Shown here: piece by piece, positions 25,116 to 33,814 of the stretch
Position numbering within the stretch: position 1 is the first letter of the stretch
Layout: every line of letters begins with the position of its first letter
Assembly (NCBI RefSeq): GCF_016862555.1
Contig: NZ_BONE01000050.1
Span: forward strand, 1 to 64,000
Length of the DNA stretch: 64,000 bases
Direction: 5' to 3'
Source of the DNA: Asanoa siamensis
GTDB lineage: Bacteria > Actinomycetota > Actinomycetes > Mycobacteriales > Micromonosporaceae
Translations under genes and position numbers: made by a program
The notes under the pieces: model-generated
The model's input: only the letters and a program-made list of their open reading frames with translations
Database searches by the model: none
What the model was told of the DNA's origin: nothing

Positions 25116-25541
25116 GGCACTCCGCGCTTCTGACGATCGTCGGGCTGCTCCTCGCTCGCCGCGTGCGGGGTCGTCCCGCCGCCGCACCCGTTGGTGCCGA
25201 CGCTGCCGTCGCGGACGGCGGATCTCAGCCTGTGTGCCGTCGCGGCACGTCATTTCAGTCAGTGGTCGCAGACCGCGCCGCGGAGCGCGAGCGAGGTGGA
25301 GCAGGCGACGCCGGACGAGATCGCCGAGTTCGCGGCGGCGGCGGACGAGTTCCTCGCCCAGACGGCCGGCTATCCCGCCGGACCCGCGGCGGCGCTGCCG
25401 GGTCTCGTCGGTGAGTACCGGTTCGACCTGTCGATGGCGGGCCGCGGCCCGACCTGGGCGCGCGGCGTGGCCGCCTCGGCGGACCTCGTCCGCACCCGCT
25501 ACGGGATCTTCCGCGTGGCCGCGAACTGCGGGTCGCCCTGA
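25112..25541 (+). pseudogene. Small lipoprotein gene with a frameshift in its signal peptide
   Basis: ATG 25112 encodes MRHSALLTIVGLLLA, a good signal-peptide start, but that frame then turns to Arg-rich nonsense. One base off, the next frame reads SLAACGVVPPPHP, a lipobox with Cys, and continues openly to the stop at 25541 (ATPDEIAEFAAAADEFLAQT, TRYGIFRVAANCGSP). No start codon precedes the lipobox in that frame. Removing one base near 25155-25165 would give a lipoprotein of about 140 residues. Either a real mutation or a sequencing error. Function unknown. Confidence 0.6.
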
Positions 25542-25664
25542 CAGGAGGCCTACCAGTCGCGGGTGTTGTCCAGGCCTTCGGCGAGGCTCTCGCGGGCCTA
25601 GGCCGGTATCGGGGGTGCGGGCGCCATGGCGCCGACGATAGCGTCCCGTGGCACAGTCACGGTC

Positions 25665-26111
25665 ATGGACTGTTTCTCGTGTGTGCGGACCGCGCGCATC
25701 GGCACGCTGCCGCCGCGGGAAGTGGTCGGGGTCGACGGGCACTGGCGGGTCGCCCACGCCTTCGACACCTCCCTGCCCGGCTGGCTGGTGCTCGTCCCGC
25801 GCCGGCACGTGACGTCGGTCGCCGAGCTCACCGACGCCGAAGCCGCGGGCCTCGGGCCGTGGCTCGTCGGGCTGTCCCGGGCCTTGCGGGCGGTGACCGG
25901 GTGCGCGAAGACCTACGTCGTGCAGCTCGCCGAGAAGGAGGGCTTCGCCCACGTGCACTTCCACGTGGTGCCCCGCATGCCCGACCTGCCGCCGGAGCGC
26001 CGCGGGCCCGGCGTTTTCGGCTTTCTCGGCCTGCCCGAGGACCGTCGCGTCAGCGACGAACGACAGGACGCCCTCGCGCTCGCGCTGCGCGCCGCGCTCG
26101 GGCCGGCCTGA
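25665..26111 (+). CDS. HIT-family nucleotide hydrolase/transferase
   Basis: A 148-aa protein: zinc-type start MDCFSCVRTA, HAFDTSLPGWLVLVPRRHV, and the histidine triad HVHFHVV near residue 100. HIT proteins cleave nucleoside phosphoramidates or dinucleotides. The start is uncertain: ATG 25665 fits the family N terminus but lacks a clear ribosome-binding site, while ATG 25626 would add 13 residues. It is convergent with the agmatinase-like gene. Confidence 0.85.
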   Translation: MDCFSCVRTARIGTLPPREVVGVDGHWRVAHAFDTSLPGWLVLVPRRHVTSVAELTDAEAAGLGPWLVGLSRALRAVTGCAKTYVVQLAEKEGFAHVHFHVVPRMPDLPPERRGPGVFGFLGLPEDRRVSDERQDALALALRAALGPA

Positions 26112-26126
26112 CCGCGCGCCGAACGA

Positions 26127-27242
26127 CTAGCCCGGCGGGCGGCCCAGGTGGCCGTGTTCCACCAGCGTGGCCAGTGTGTCCATGATGACCCGGGCGCCTA
26201 GTTGCGAGGTCGTGTCCGCGACGTCGTACGGCGGCGCGATCTCGACCACGTCCATCCCGATCAGGCCCTCGCGCGCCACCGTCCGGACCGCCCGCAGCGC
26301 CTCCCGTGGTGTCATGCCGCCCGGCTCGGGCGTGCCGGTGCCCGGCGCGTACCCGGGGTCGATCACGTCGATGTCGAACGACAGGTAGACCGCGTCGGCG
26401 TCCCGCCACGCGATCTCGAGGGCGATCTCCATCGCGCGGTCGATGCCGAGCTCGTCGACGTCGAACATGCTGATGACCGTCGTGTCCAGCTCGTCGGCCA
26501 CGTGTACGCCAGCGTGGTTGCCGATCCAGCCGCCGATGCCGATCTGCACCAGGTTGGACGGTGGGACGTTGGGCAGCTTCGTCGCGTGCGACCAGTGCGT
26601 CGTGTGCATCCGCTCGTCCATTGTGGTCACCGCGGTGTCGATGTGCCGGTCGAAGTGGATGATGCCCAGCCGACCGTCGACGTGTTTCGCCAGCGCGGTG
26701 GCGTCGGGCAGGCCGATGCTGTGGTCGCCGCCCACGATGACCGGGAACGCGCCCGCGTCCAGGATGTGGCCGACCCCGAGCTCGATCTGGTCGATGGTCT
26801 TCTCGATGTTCGCGGGGATGACGAAGATGTCGCCCGCGTCGCCGATGGTGATCTCCTCGAGCAGGTCCATGCCCAGATCCGGGCTGTACGAGTCGTAGAG
26901 CGCCGAGATCCGCCGCACCGCCTGCGGCCCGAACCGCGCCCCGGCCCGGTAGGTGGTGCCCATGTCGAACGGCGCGCCGACGAACGCCACGTCGTAGCGG
27001 CCGATGTCGCGCACGTTCTCGACGTAGGGCGACTTCAGGAACGTGTTGATGCCGGCGAACATCGGGTCCAGCGACCGCGAGAACAACGAGATGTCCCGGT
27101 CGTTGATCGACCGGGCGGCGGGCAGACCGAGGTCGAGGGCGCGTTCGACCAGCTCACGCCGCTTGCGGTCGGACACGTCCCGCAGCTTCCGCCGCGCCCG
27201 CATCCCGGAGAGGTTGGACCGCACATCGTCGTCCGGGCTCAC
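26127..27242 (-). CDS. Ureohydrolase of the agmatinase/arginase family
   Basis: A 371-aa protein from GTG 27242. Metal-binding motifs: GGDHSIGLPD, IHFDRHIDT and LSFDIDVIDPGYAPGTGTPE, coordinating two Mn2+. The second motif has Arg in place of the usual Ala (canonical DAHxD), which marks a divergent guanidine-acting subfamily. The N-terminal extension of about 70 residues (RKLRDVSDRKRRELVERAL, then NDRDISLFSR) also sets it apart from SpeB. It hydrolyses a guanidino compound to urea and an amine. Agmatine is only one option; guanidinobutyrate or guanidinopropionate are others. Confidence 0.82.
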   Translation of the reverse strand: MSPDDDVRSNLSGMRARRKLRDVSDRKRRELVERALDLGLPAARSINDRDISLFSRSLDPMFAGINTFLKSPYVENVRDIGRYDVAFVGAPFDMGTTYRAGARFGPQAVRRISALYDSYSPDLGMDLLEEITIGDAGDIFVIPANIEKTIDQIELGVGHILDAGAFPVIVGGDHSIGLPDATALAKHVDGRLGIIHFDRHIDTAVTTMDERMHTTHWSHATKLPNVPPSNLVQIGIGGWIGNHAGVHVADELDTTVISMFDVDELGIDRAMEIALEIAWRDADAVYLSFDIDVIDPGYAPGTGTPEPGGMTPREALRAVRTVAREGLIGMDVVEIAPPYDVADTTSQLGARVIMDTLATLVEHGHLGRPPG

Positions 27243-27324
27243 GTCCCCACGGTACGGGCGGCCCGCGGGAAGCCGGGGCGGAACGGCGCGCAACCGACGC
27301 ACCGCCGGCCACGTTGACATCAGC

Positions 27325-28017
27325 ATGCACGCACAGTCGATTCTGGAACGGCCCCGCACGACCCGGACGACGACAGCCGCCGGCGCGCTGATCGTCCTGT
27401 GCGCCGTCGGCGCGGCCGGTGCGGCGGCGGTGCCCGGCCGCAATGACCGGCCAGACATGTCGATCGTCCGCTTCGACTGGCTCTATCCCTCCGCCTTCTG
27501 GCCGCTGGCGCTGAGCCTCGCCGCCGCCGGCGTGTGGACGATCGTCCGGCCGTCACACGCCCGCCGCGCCGGCGTCGCCGCCGCGATCCTCGCCGCCCAG
27601 CTCGCCGGCTACGGGCTCGTCGCCGTCCGCGACTGGTTCAACGCCTGGGGCGCAGGCGGCATGGCCACCCACAACCTCGCCACGGTGGTCACCGTCGCCG
27701 CCGGGCTCGCCGTCCTCGCGACCGTCGCGGCCTGCGTGGGCGTCGGCATCGCCTGGCGGGAGCCGGAGCGGTGGCGCCCGGCCCGACCGCGCCTCGTGCT
27801 CGCCGCCGCGGCGATCGCCGGCGCGCTCCCACCGATCATCGCCGCCGCCCAGCACGACCTCGACATCACGAGCCTTGGCCAGTACGCCCTGACCTACTCG
27901 ATCCCCTGGGGCGCCGGCCTCGCGAGCGCGGGCTGGCTCGACCGCCCACTGTCGACGGTCGCGACCGGCACCGTCGCCGGCTCGGCCGCGATCACCGCGC
28001 TCCTCGCCTACTGGTGA
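27325..28017 (+). CDS. Polytopic membrane protein of unknown function
   Basis: A 230-aa protein with about six hydrophobic helices (TAAGALIVLCAVGAAGAAAV, AFWPLALSLAAAGVWTIV, AAILAAQLAGYGLVAV, LATVVTVAAGLAVLATVAAC, LVLAAAAIAGALPPIIAAA, and a final one). No family recognised. ATG 27325 is the first in-frame start after the divergent agmatinase gene. The 3' end overlaps the decayed MocR gene by 10 nt. Confidence 0.7.
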   Translation: MHAQSILERPRTTRTTTAAGALIVLCAVGAAGAAAVPGRNDRPDMSIVRFDWLYPSAFWPLALSLAAAGVWTIVRPSHARRAGVAAAILAAQLAGYGLVAVRDWFNAWGAGGMATHNLATVVTVAAGLAVLATVAACVGVGIAWREPERWRPARPRLVLAAAAIAGALPPIIAAAQHDLDITSLGQYALTYSIPWGAGLASAGWLDRPLSTVATGTVAGSAAITALLAYW

Positions 28018-28715
28018 TGTGCGGCGCCGAGCGCCCGCGCGATCCGGACATGCTCGTCGTGCCCGACGGTCGTCGCGATCCGGACGTGTGAGCCGCCGTC
28101 ACCGTCCACCGTGAACGCGGCTCCCGAGGCGATCCCGATGCCCTCCGCGGCCAACAGCTTGATCGCCATCGCGGCGTCGCGGACCGGCACCCAGGTCGAC
28201 AGACCGGCCACCCCTGTCGGGTGCAGGCCCTGCTCCCGCAGCGCCCGCACGAGCTGCTGCCGGCGCTGCCGGTAGGTGGCCCGGGCCAGCCGCACGAGCT
28301 CCCGGGTCTGCGGGTCGGTCAGCATCTGGGCCAGCGCGCGCTGGGTCAGCACCGACGGCCACCCACCGGTCGCCCGCTGCCGTGCCCGTACCCGCGCCAC
28401 CACCCGCTGGATCCCCGCCAGCGCGCCCACCCGCAGGTGCGGCCCGTGTGACTTGCTCCAGCTCCGTACCAGCAGGGTCTGCCCGGGCAGGAACTCGCCG
28501 AGCGACACGCCCGGGGTGGGCGCCAGCTCGTGGGCCGCGTCGTGCTCGAGGATCACCAGGTCCTGGTCGGCGAGCAGGCGCGCCAGCACCGCGGCCCGCC
28601 GGCGGGACAGGGCGTGCCCGTACGGGCTGGCCATCCGCGTCTGCAGCAGCAGCATCCCGGGCCGGGTGGCCAGCGCCGCCGCCAGCGCGTCCGGCAGCGG
28701 GGCTGGACCGAGCTC
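28008..28715 (-). pseudogene. MocR-type GntR/aminotransferase, C-terminal half only
   Basis: Residues LPDALAAALATRPGMLLLQT, ILEHDAAHELA, SWSKSHGPHLRVGALAG (the lysine that holds pyridoxal phosphate is in the SWSKSHGP loop) and SWLAxEGIGI-like SNLxxxGV region match the second half of the aminotransferase domain of MocR regulators. The GntR helix-turn-helix and the first third of the aminotransferase domain are missing. At about 28705-28715 the homology ends and a different gene fragment begins on the other strand. Confidence 0.65.
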
Positions 28716-28886
28716 CGGACGTTCGTCGAGGACGGCGGCACGCTGCTGGCCATCGGCGACTCGGTGGCGACCGCGCGTACGCTCGCGAACCTGCCCATCA
28801 CCCCGGCCCTGCCGGGCGACGAGCACGAGTTCTGGAAAGACCTCCGGAACGTTGAGGCGCGAGGGTGGCGGTTTGATACAACCTAG
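28710..28886 (+). pseudogene. C-terminal fragment of an unidentified secreted hydrolase-like gene
   Basis: The frame WTELRTFVEDGGTLLAIGDS, VATARTLANLPITPALPGDE, HEFWKDLRNVEARG to TAG at 28886 looks like the LRxFVxxGGTLLAIGDS segment of peptidase-associated or GATase-like domains (M14 peptidase tail or ThuA-like); I cannot decide which. It has no start or upstream part of its own: the text before 28710 belongs to the MocR remnant. The stop shares CTAG with the lipoprotein gene. Confidence 0.45.
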
Positions 28887-29629
28887 GCGGGCGGCAGGGC
28901 CTTCGTGAGGGCGATCGCCGTGGTCATCGCCTTCGCCTCGGCCGCGGCCGTGATGTCGGTCGGTGCGTTCGCCTTGCGGGACCGGAACGCCACCGCCTCG
29001 ACGCTGATCAGCAACGGTCCGCGGGCGAAGGTGACGCGGGCGTCGCCCGGCAGGTAGTCGGCCTCCGGTTTGACGTCCTTGAGGGTCATCGTCGTCAGCC
29101 GCGCCGGCGTCGCACCGACCTCAACCGTGCGCGAGCCCCGCTTGGCGGTCGCGAAGCCGATGGAGAGGGGAGCGTCGGCCCGCGAGCACGGCGCCGTCCG
29201 GGCCTTCGTGGCTGCCGCCTCGGCCGCGGCCGCGTCCTTCAGGTGGAACACCTTGACGTCCATGACCGTCTTCGGACCGTGCAGGCTCCCGAAGGAGGAC
29301 ACGGGGTTGACCTCGAGGCCGGACGACCAGTCCGACTCGAGCTTCAGCCAGTTCGCCTTGTCCGGCTCGACGACGAGCAGATCACAGGGGGCGTACGACG
29401 TCCGGCCGTCGTCGATCTCACCGAGCCGGACGTCCTCACCGAAGGCGGCGTCCTCGATCGCTTGGCCGATGGTCGCCATGAGCGCCTCAGGCCCGCTCGT
29501 CGACGGCGACGGCGCGGGACTCACCGGAGGAGCCGGTGCCGGCGGCGGTGGCTCCGCGACACATCCGGCGAGTCCGGCCGCCACCACCAGCAGGCTCACG
29601 AGCACCGATCCCGTACGCAACCCAGACAT
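28883..29629 (-). CDS. Secreted lipoprotein of unknown function
   Basis: A 248-aa protein with signal peptide and lipobox (SLLVVAAGLAGCVAEPPPP, Cys about 24), a Pro/Ser-rich linker and a folded domain with YAPCDLLVVEPDKANWLKLE and TAPCSRADAPLSIG (a likely disulfide pair). ATG 29629 follows GGGGGAA. It resembles small actinobacterial DUF3558-like lipoproteins in layout, but I cannot assign it firmly. It probably sits on the outer face of the cell membrane. Confidence 0.72.
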   Translation of the reverse strand: MSGLRTGSVLVSLLVVAAGLAGCVAEPPPPAPAPPVSPAPSPSTSGPEALMATIGQAIEDAAFGEDVRLGEIDDGRTSYAPCDLLVVEPDKANWLKLESDWSSGLEVNPVSSFGSLHGPKTVMDVKVFHLKDAAAAEAAATKARTAPCSRADAPLSIGFATAKRGSRTVEVGATPARLTTMTLKDVKPEADYLPGDARVTFARGPLLISVEAVAFRSRKANAPTDITAAAEAKAMTTAIALTKALPPA

Positions 29630-29677
29630 TGATTCCCCCGTTCGTGCTCGCCGTCCGGGCCGGAGCATACGGGGCCG

Positions 29678-30742
29678 TCAGCGGCGGCCGTTGAGGGAGT
29701 CGAGGAACCGTTGCTCGAAGGCGGCCCGGTCGGCGCCGAACGCGGCCCGGACCGGCCACCCGCGCGGCGCGCGTACCGTCCGGCCGGACTGCTCGCCGGC
29801 CAGCACCACGTCGAGCCGGACCCGCCGCGGCGTGGTGACGATGCCGTCGTGCACCGCGGACACGGCGGCCGCGGCGTCCCACCAGTACATGATGCCGAGA
29901 TCGATGAGGGCGGCCATCTCGGGATGACTGGCGATGCGGTACGTGATCCGCGCGCCGGGCGCGTGCTGGTCGGCCGCGAGCCGCGCGACGTAGTCCTGCG
30001 TGATCGGCACGGACGCGGTGGCGTCGAGCGGCACGAGGTGGACGGTCCCGGGCCGCGCGTCCCGCAACACCGCCCGCGCGGCCGGCGGGTCCATCCACAT
30101 GTTGAACTCCTGGGAGTTGTCGAACCCGGGCAGGGCGGACCCGTACAGGTTGCCGGGCACGTCGATCGCGCCACCCATGATCTGGATGCGCCCGATCCGC
30201 TCGGCCACGCCGCGCTGCCGCAGCGCACCGGCGAGGTTCGTCATGGGCCCGGTGGCGATGACGGTGACGGGCGGCCCGGCCTGCCGGACGGCGCGAGCGA
30301 TGAGCCCGGCCGCGGTGCCGGGCGCCTGATACGGCGGCCGCGCACCGTCCCCGAGCGCACCGCTGAGCACGGACTCGATCGTCGCGACCAACTCGGCGGG
30401 GGCGGGATTGACCCCCGCTCCGGTGCCGCCCTCGGCCACCGGCACCCCTGGCAGCCCACACTGCTCCAACACACTGCGCGCATGCCGCAAGGTCCGCTCA
30501 GGATGCCCGAACCCGTTGTTGGCAACGGTAACGGCCCGCAACTCGACCCGCCGAAGCTTGTGCTCCTCACACAGATACGCAAGCGTCGAGGCGTCGTCGA
30601 AGTCCATGTCACTGTCATAGACCACCGGCACGGGCCGCCCGCCCGCCGCACCACCGGCAGCGAAGGCGCCGGACGAGATGACACCACCTGAAACCAGCAC
30701 GACGGTCGCGACGGCAGCCGCCGTCCAGAGTGAGAATCGCAC
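29678..30742 (-). CDS. Exported nucleoside hydrolase
   Basis: A 354-aa protein of the inosine-uridine-preferring nucleoside hydrolase family: calcium-binding VVYDSDMDFDDAST near the start, TVIATGPMTNLAGALRQRGV, QIMGGAIDVPGN and SQEFNMWMDPPAARAVL. A signal peptide precedes (SLWTAAAVATVVLVSGGVI). GTG 30742 is chosen because AAGGGCG lies upstream; the ATG at 30796 would add 18 residues. It releases free bases from nucleosides outside the cell. Base preference not visible. Confidence 0.88.
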   Translation of the reverse strand: MRFSLWTAAAVATVVLVSGGVISSGAFAAGGAAGGRPVPVVYDSDMDFDDASTLAYLCEEHKLRRVELRAVTVANNGFGHPERTLRHARSVLEQCGLPGVPVAEGGTGAGVNPAPAELVATIESVLSGALGDGARPPYQAPGTAAGLIARAVRQAGPPVTVIATGPMTNLAGALRQRGVAERIGRIQIMGGAIDVPGNLYGSALPGFDNSQEFNMWMDPPAARAVLRDARPGTVHLVPLDATASVPITQDYVARLAADQHAPGARITYRIASHPEMAALIDLGIMYWWDAAAAVSAVHDGIVTTPRRVRLDVVLAGEQSGRTVRAPRGWPVRAAFGADRAAFEQRFLDSLNGRR

Positions 30743-30911
30743 TACGTCGCCCTTCGTCCGCGCGGTCCGGATTGACCTCACATCCGAGGATGACATTCAC
30801 CGACCTCATTGACGTACGTCGAGCTGCGTATCACGAACTCCGAACGTCCGGTGGTTGGTAGTCTGCGGCGGTGCCGGTCATCATCAGCCTCGCCACCGCG
30901 TCCGACGCGCC

Positions 30912-31409
30912 GTGACCCGCCGCGCCGTCCGCGCGGTCATCCTTGATGAGGACGACCGCATCCTGCTCTGTCGGTTCGACTTTCCCCACCCGGCGGTGCC
31001 CGAGCAGGCGAAGGCCGTCTGGGCCGCGCCAGGCGGCGGCATCGAACCCGGCGAGGACCCGCTGACGGCTCTGCGCCGTGAACTGCGGGAGGAGACCGGT
31101 CTGGTGATCACCGCCGATCCACCGCACGTCTGGCACCAGGAAATCTCGGCTGCCGAGCATCCGCGGGCGTCCGGCGGCATCATCAACGATTACTTCCTCG
31201 TCCGCGTGAACCACTTCGAGCCCCGCGGCGACCTGACCGACGACCAACTCGCCACAGAGGAGAAGCTGGGCGCGTTCCGCTGGTGGCGGCTCTCGGAGAT
31301 CGCCGACCATACGGGACCCGAGCTGTTCTCGCCCCGCGACCTCACCACACCCCTGACATCGCTGCTCACAGCGGAGGCTCCGGACCGCCCGGTGCACCTC
31401 GGCCTCTAG
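30912..31409 (+). CDS. Nudix hydrolase (paralogue of the gene at 6996)
   Basis: A 165-aa protein with a complete Nudix box ([20 protein letters not shown], then ETGL). It shares PPHVWHQE, NDYFLVR and LFSPRDLTTPLTSLL with the Nudix protein at 6996-7499, so they are paralogues. GTG 30912 is chosen at the family N terminus TRRAVRAVILDEDDRILL; the frame opens 19 codons earlier without a binding site. Substrate unknown. Confidence 0.83.
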   Translation: MTRRAVRAVILDEDDRILLCRFDFPHPAVPEQAKAVWAAPGGGIEPGEDPLTALRRELREETGLVITADPPHVWHQEISAAEHPRASGGIINDYFLVRVNHFEPRGDLTDDQLATEEKLGAFRWWRLSEIADHTGPELFSPRDLTTPLTSLLTAEAPDRPVHLGL

Positions 31410-31590
31410 CAACCGGCGCCGCGACGGGGCCGGCGTGTTCCATCCGATTTCAAGTGCTGGTCACCGCCGTCCGGCAGGCTCTGGAGTCGATTTACGGGCC
31501 GCAGTCGGAGGTTGGTACGCGTAAACGATCGCACTGGTTCTAACCGCATTGGTGCTGACGACAGCACGCCCGCCCGGGTCGGGGGCACGG

Positions 31591-31869
31591 TCAGGCGCGG
31601 GCAAGGGCCTCCTGGCGCCGCAGTTCCGCCACCTGGGCGCAGGCCTTGTCCAGGTCGGCCTGGCTCACGGCGACCTTGCCGAAGGTCTTCACCGCCTGGT
31701 AGTAGGTCCAGGCGAGACCGTCGCAGATCGGCTTCCAGCCCGAGCCGTAGGTCGCGCAGACCCGCTTGAGGTCCTCGTAGAAGGCGGGGGGTGCCGCGCT
31801 GTGGGGGCCCTCGGCGGCGGCCGAGGTGATCCACAGTCTTCGAGCCGGCCGGTACGGAGGCTCGAACAC
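31591..31869 (-). CDS. Small hypothetical protein
   Basis: A 92-aa frame with GC-rich third positions and the sequence FYEDLKRVCATYGSGWKPIC, GLAWTYYQAVKTFGKVA. No family recognised. The N terminus (PPYRPARRLWITSAAAEGPH) looks non-homologous, so this may be the C-terminal end of a larger gene that was lost. The regions on both sides (31410-31590 and 31870-31970) hold nothing convincing. Confidence 0.4.
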   Translation of the reverse strand: MFEPPYRPARRLWITSAAAEGPHSAAPPAFYEDLKRVCATYGSGWKPICDGLAWTYYQAVKTFGKVAVSQADLDKACAQVAELRRQEALARA

Positions 31870-31970
31870 ATGGTGTAGGCCAGATTGCAGAGATGTAAAT
31901 GCATGAATATCCGTGGGCTGTGCGCGAGCACACCGCCACGGCGCCGTGATCGCGACATAGAGTGGGAAGG

Positions 31971-32501
31971 GTGGCCGATGAGCTGAAGACCGAACGGTTG
32001 ACCCTGCGCCCGTGGCGGGTCGACGACGCGGAGGCGGCGCTGCCGATCTACAGCGCCTCGAACGTCGCCCGCTGGCTCAGTCCGGCGATGGACGACGTCC
32101 CGGACGTGGACGCGATGCGCCTGGTGCTGCAGCAGTGGGTCGCCGAGGACGCCCGGCTGCCGGAGCCGGCGGGCCGGTGGGCGGTCGAGCTGGCCGAGGA
32201 CGGCCGGCTGGTCGGCGGGGCCGTGCTGCTGCCGCTCCCGCCGCGCGGCGAGGACCTCGAGATGGGCTGGCAGCTCCACCCCGACTACTGGGGCCACGGG
32301 TACGCGTCGGAGGCCGGCCGGGCCGTCGCGCGCTGGGCCTTCGACCAGGGCTACGACGAGATCTTCGCGGTCGCCCGGCCCAACAACACCCGCGCCCAGG
32401 CGACCGCGCGCCGCATCGGCATGGAGTGGGTCGGCGAAACCGAGAAATACTACGACCTGCGCCTGCAGGTCTTCCGGCTCCGCCCGGCCGACCTGCCGTA
32501 A
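31971..32501 (+). CDS. GNAT-family N-acetyltransferase (RimJ/RimL type)
   Basis: A 176-aa protein: TERLTLRPWRVDDAEAALP at the start, the acetyl-CoA motif GWQLHPDYWGHGYASEAGRA and the last part NNTRAQATARRIGMEWVGE. It transfers acetyl from acetyl-CoA to an amine or protein N terminus. GTG 31971 is used; GTG 31962 is equally possible, and neither has a well-spaced binding site. It ends 8 nt before the convergent RDD gene. Confidence 0.85.
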   Translation: MADELKTERLTLRPWRVDDAEAALPIYSASNVARWLSPAMDDVPDVDAMRLVLQQWVAEDARLPEPAGRWAVELAEDGRLVGGAVLLPLPPRGEDLEMGWQLHPDYWGHGYASEAGRAVARWAFDQGYDEIFAVARPNNTRAQATARRIGMEWVGETEKYYDLRLQVFRLRPADLP

Positions 32502-32509
32502 CGACGCGG

Positions 32510-33031
32510 TCAGGCGTGCCGCACGACCGAGTTCACCATCTTGTCGTGCAGGGTCCGCTGCCGCTCGCCGAAGACCATGCACGCGTCGACCAGGCCGTAG
32601 ACGCCGCAGGTGACGGCGCCCAACAGGAAGCCGAGCAGGCCCTTCACGCAGAACTCGCGCAGGGCCATCTGACCCCAGTCGAGCGGCTGGCCCGTGTGCG
32701 CGTCGGCGGTCACGTGGTTGAGCAGCTTCTTGCCGGGCGTCTGCCCGTCGGACCAGGTGATCATCGACCAGACCAGCCAGCCGACGTAGAGCGTGACGAA
32801 CGCGAGCAGCACGTCGAGCAGCGCCGCGCCGAGCCGCTCGCCCGGGGAGACGAGCGGGTGGGCGCCGCCGTACGGGGCGGGCGCCGGCTGGCCGTAGGGG
32901 AGCGGGGGAGCGGCGGGCTCGTACGGCTGCAGCGCGCCGCCGCCGGTCGGGTAGGGCGGCGGCGCCTGGAAGGGCACCGTCGGCGGGTACGGCGTCCCGT
33001 GCACGGGAGCGCCGGAGTCAGGGTCGGTCAC
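32510..33031 (-). CDS. RDD-family membrane protein
   Basis: A 173-aa protein with a Pro/Tyr/Gly-rich cytoplasmic head (about 1-60, repeated PY-type strings) followed by the RDD domain: PGERLGAALLDVLLAFVTL (R and D of the family), SDGQTPGKKLLN and LREFCVKGLLGFLLGAVTCG. Two or three membrane helices. Function of the family is unclear; some are ion exchangers. Confidence 0.85.
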   Translation of the reverse strand: MTDPDSGAPVHGTPYPPTVPFQAPPPYPTGGGALQPYEPAAPPLPYGQPAPAPYGGAHPLVSPGERLGAALLDVLLAFVTLYVGWLVWSMITWSDGQTPGKKLLNHVTADAHTGQPLDWGQMALREFCVKGLLGFLLGAVTCGVYGLVDACMVFGERQRTLHDKMVNSVVRHA

Positions 33032-33090
33032 CGGGTCAAGGGTTCTGGAGAAAACGGCCGTACGCGATCCCCTGAACGAGTGGCAAAGCC

Positions 33091-33804
33091 CTAGAACGCG
33101 TCCCGCGGCGACAGCGCCTGACCCTTGGCGTACGCGGACGCGAAGTCGGCCTCGCCGAGCGCGGAGACGGCGGCGGCGCGCACAGCCGCGAGCTCGGCGG
33201 AGTCGTCGGGATCCGGCACCTGGCCGAGCGCCGCGAACGCCGCGTCGGTCACTGCGAGCAGCAGGGCGGCGCGGGCCTGGTCGCCCTCCGCCGAGGCCAG
33301 CGCGGCGCCCGCCACGCAGACGTACGGCACGAAGTCGTCCCAGCCGTTGGCGAAGACCGCTTCGCGGCTGGTCGTGAACATCGCTCGCGCCGAGTCGAGC
33401 CGGCCGAGACCCAGCTCACAGAACGCCAGGTTGTGCAGCTCCGAGTTGACCGCCGCCGGCTGGCCGAGCTCCTCGTTGAGCGCCATGCTCTCCCGGTAGA
33501 GGACCTCGGCGCCGAGCAGGTCGCCGGACATCCGGGTCACGCCGGCCAGCACGTGCCGGGGCCGTTCCTCCAGCCGCCGGTCACCGGAGGCGACGGCGAC
33601 CGCGAGCGCCTGCCGGGCCAGGTCGGCGCTGCCGGCGAGGTCGCCGCGGCGGATCGCGACCCGGGCGAGGCTGTAGACGGCCTCCACCTCGCCGGCGGGG
33701 TCACCGGCCGCGCGGGCGCGGGCGATCTCGGCCTCGCTCATCCGCACCACGGCGTCGGTCTCGCCGCGCCGGAACGCGGAGCGCACATCGTTGCTGAAGC
33801 TCAC
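33091..33804 (-). CDS. Tetratricopeptide-repeat-like protein
   Basis: About 237 aa of helical repeats: EVEAVYSLARVAIRRGDLAG, ADLARQALAVAVASGD, VLYRESMALNEELGQPAAVN, LHNLAFCELGLGRLDSARAM. TPRs of this kind act as protein-binding scaffolds. The start is uncertain between GTG 33804 and GTG 33813, both just after the stop of the GntR gene (33815), so the two are probably co-transcribed. A link with the FCD regulator is inferred from spacing only. Confidence 0.7.
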   Translation of the reverse strand: MSFSNDVRSAFRRGETDAVVRMSEAEIARARAAGDPAGEVEAVYSLARVAIRRGDLAGSADLARQALAVAVASGDRRLEERPRHVLAGVTRMSGDLLGAEVLYRESMALNEELGQPAAVNSELHNLAFCELGLGRLDSARAMFTTSREAVFANGWDDFVPYVCVAGAALASAEGDQARAALLLAVTDAAFAALGQVPDPDDSAELAAVRAAAVSALGEADFASAYAKGQALSPRDAF

Positions 33805-33814
33805 CGCACCCACG

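Noticed and set aside
30870-30914. A 14-codon frame from GTG just before the second Nudix gene
   Set aside because: It ends overlapping the GTG start, which looks like a leader peptide, but it has no ribosome-binding site and no revealing composition.
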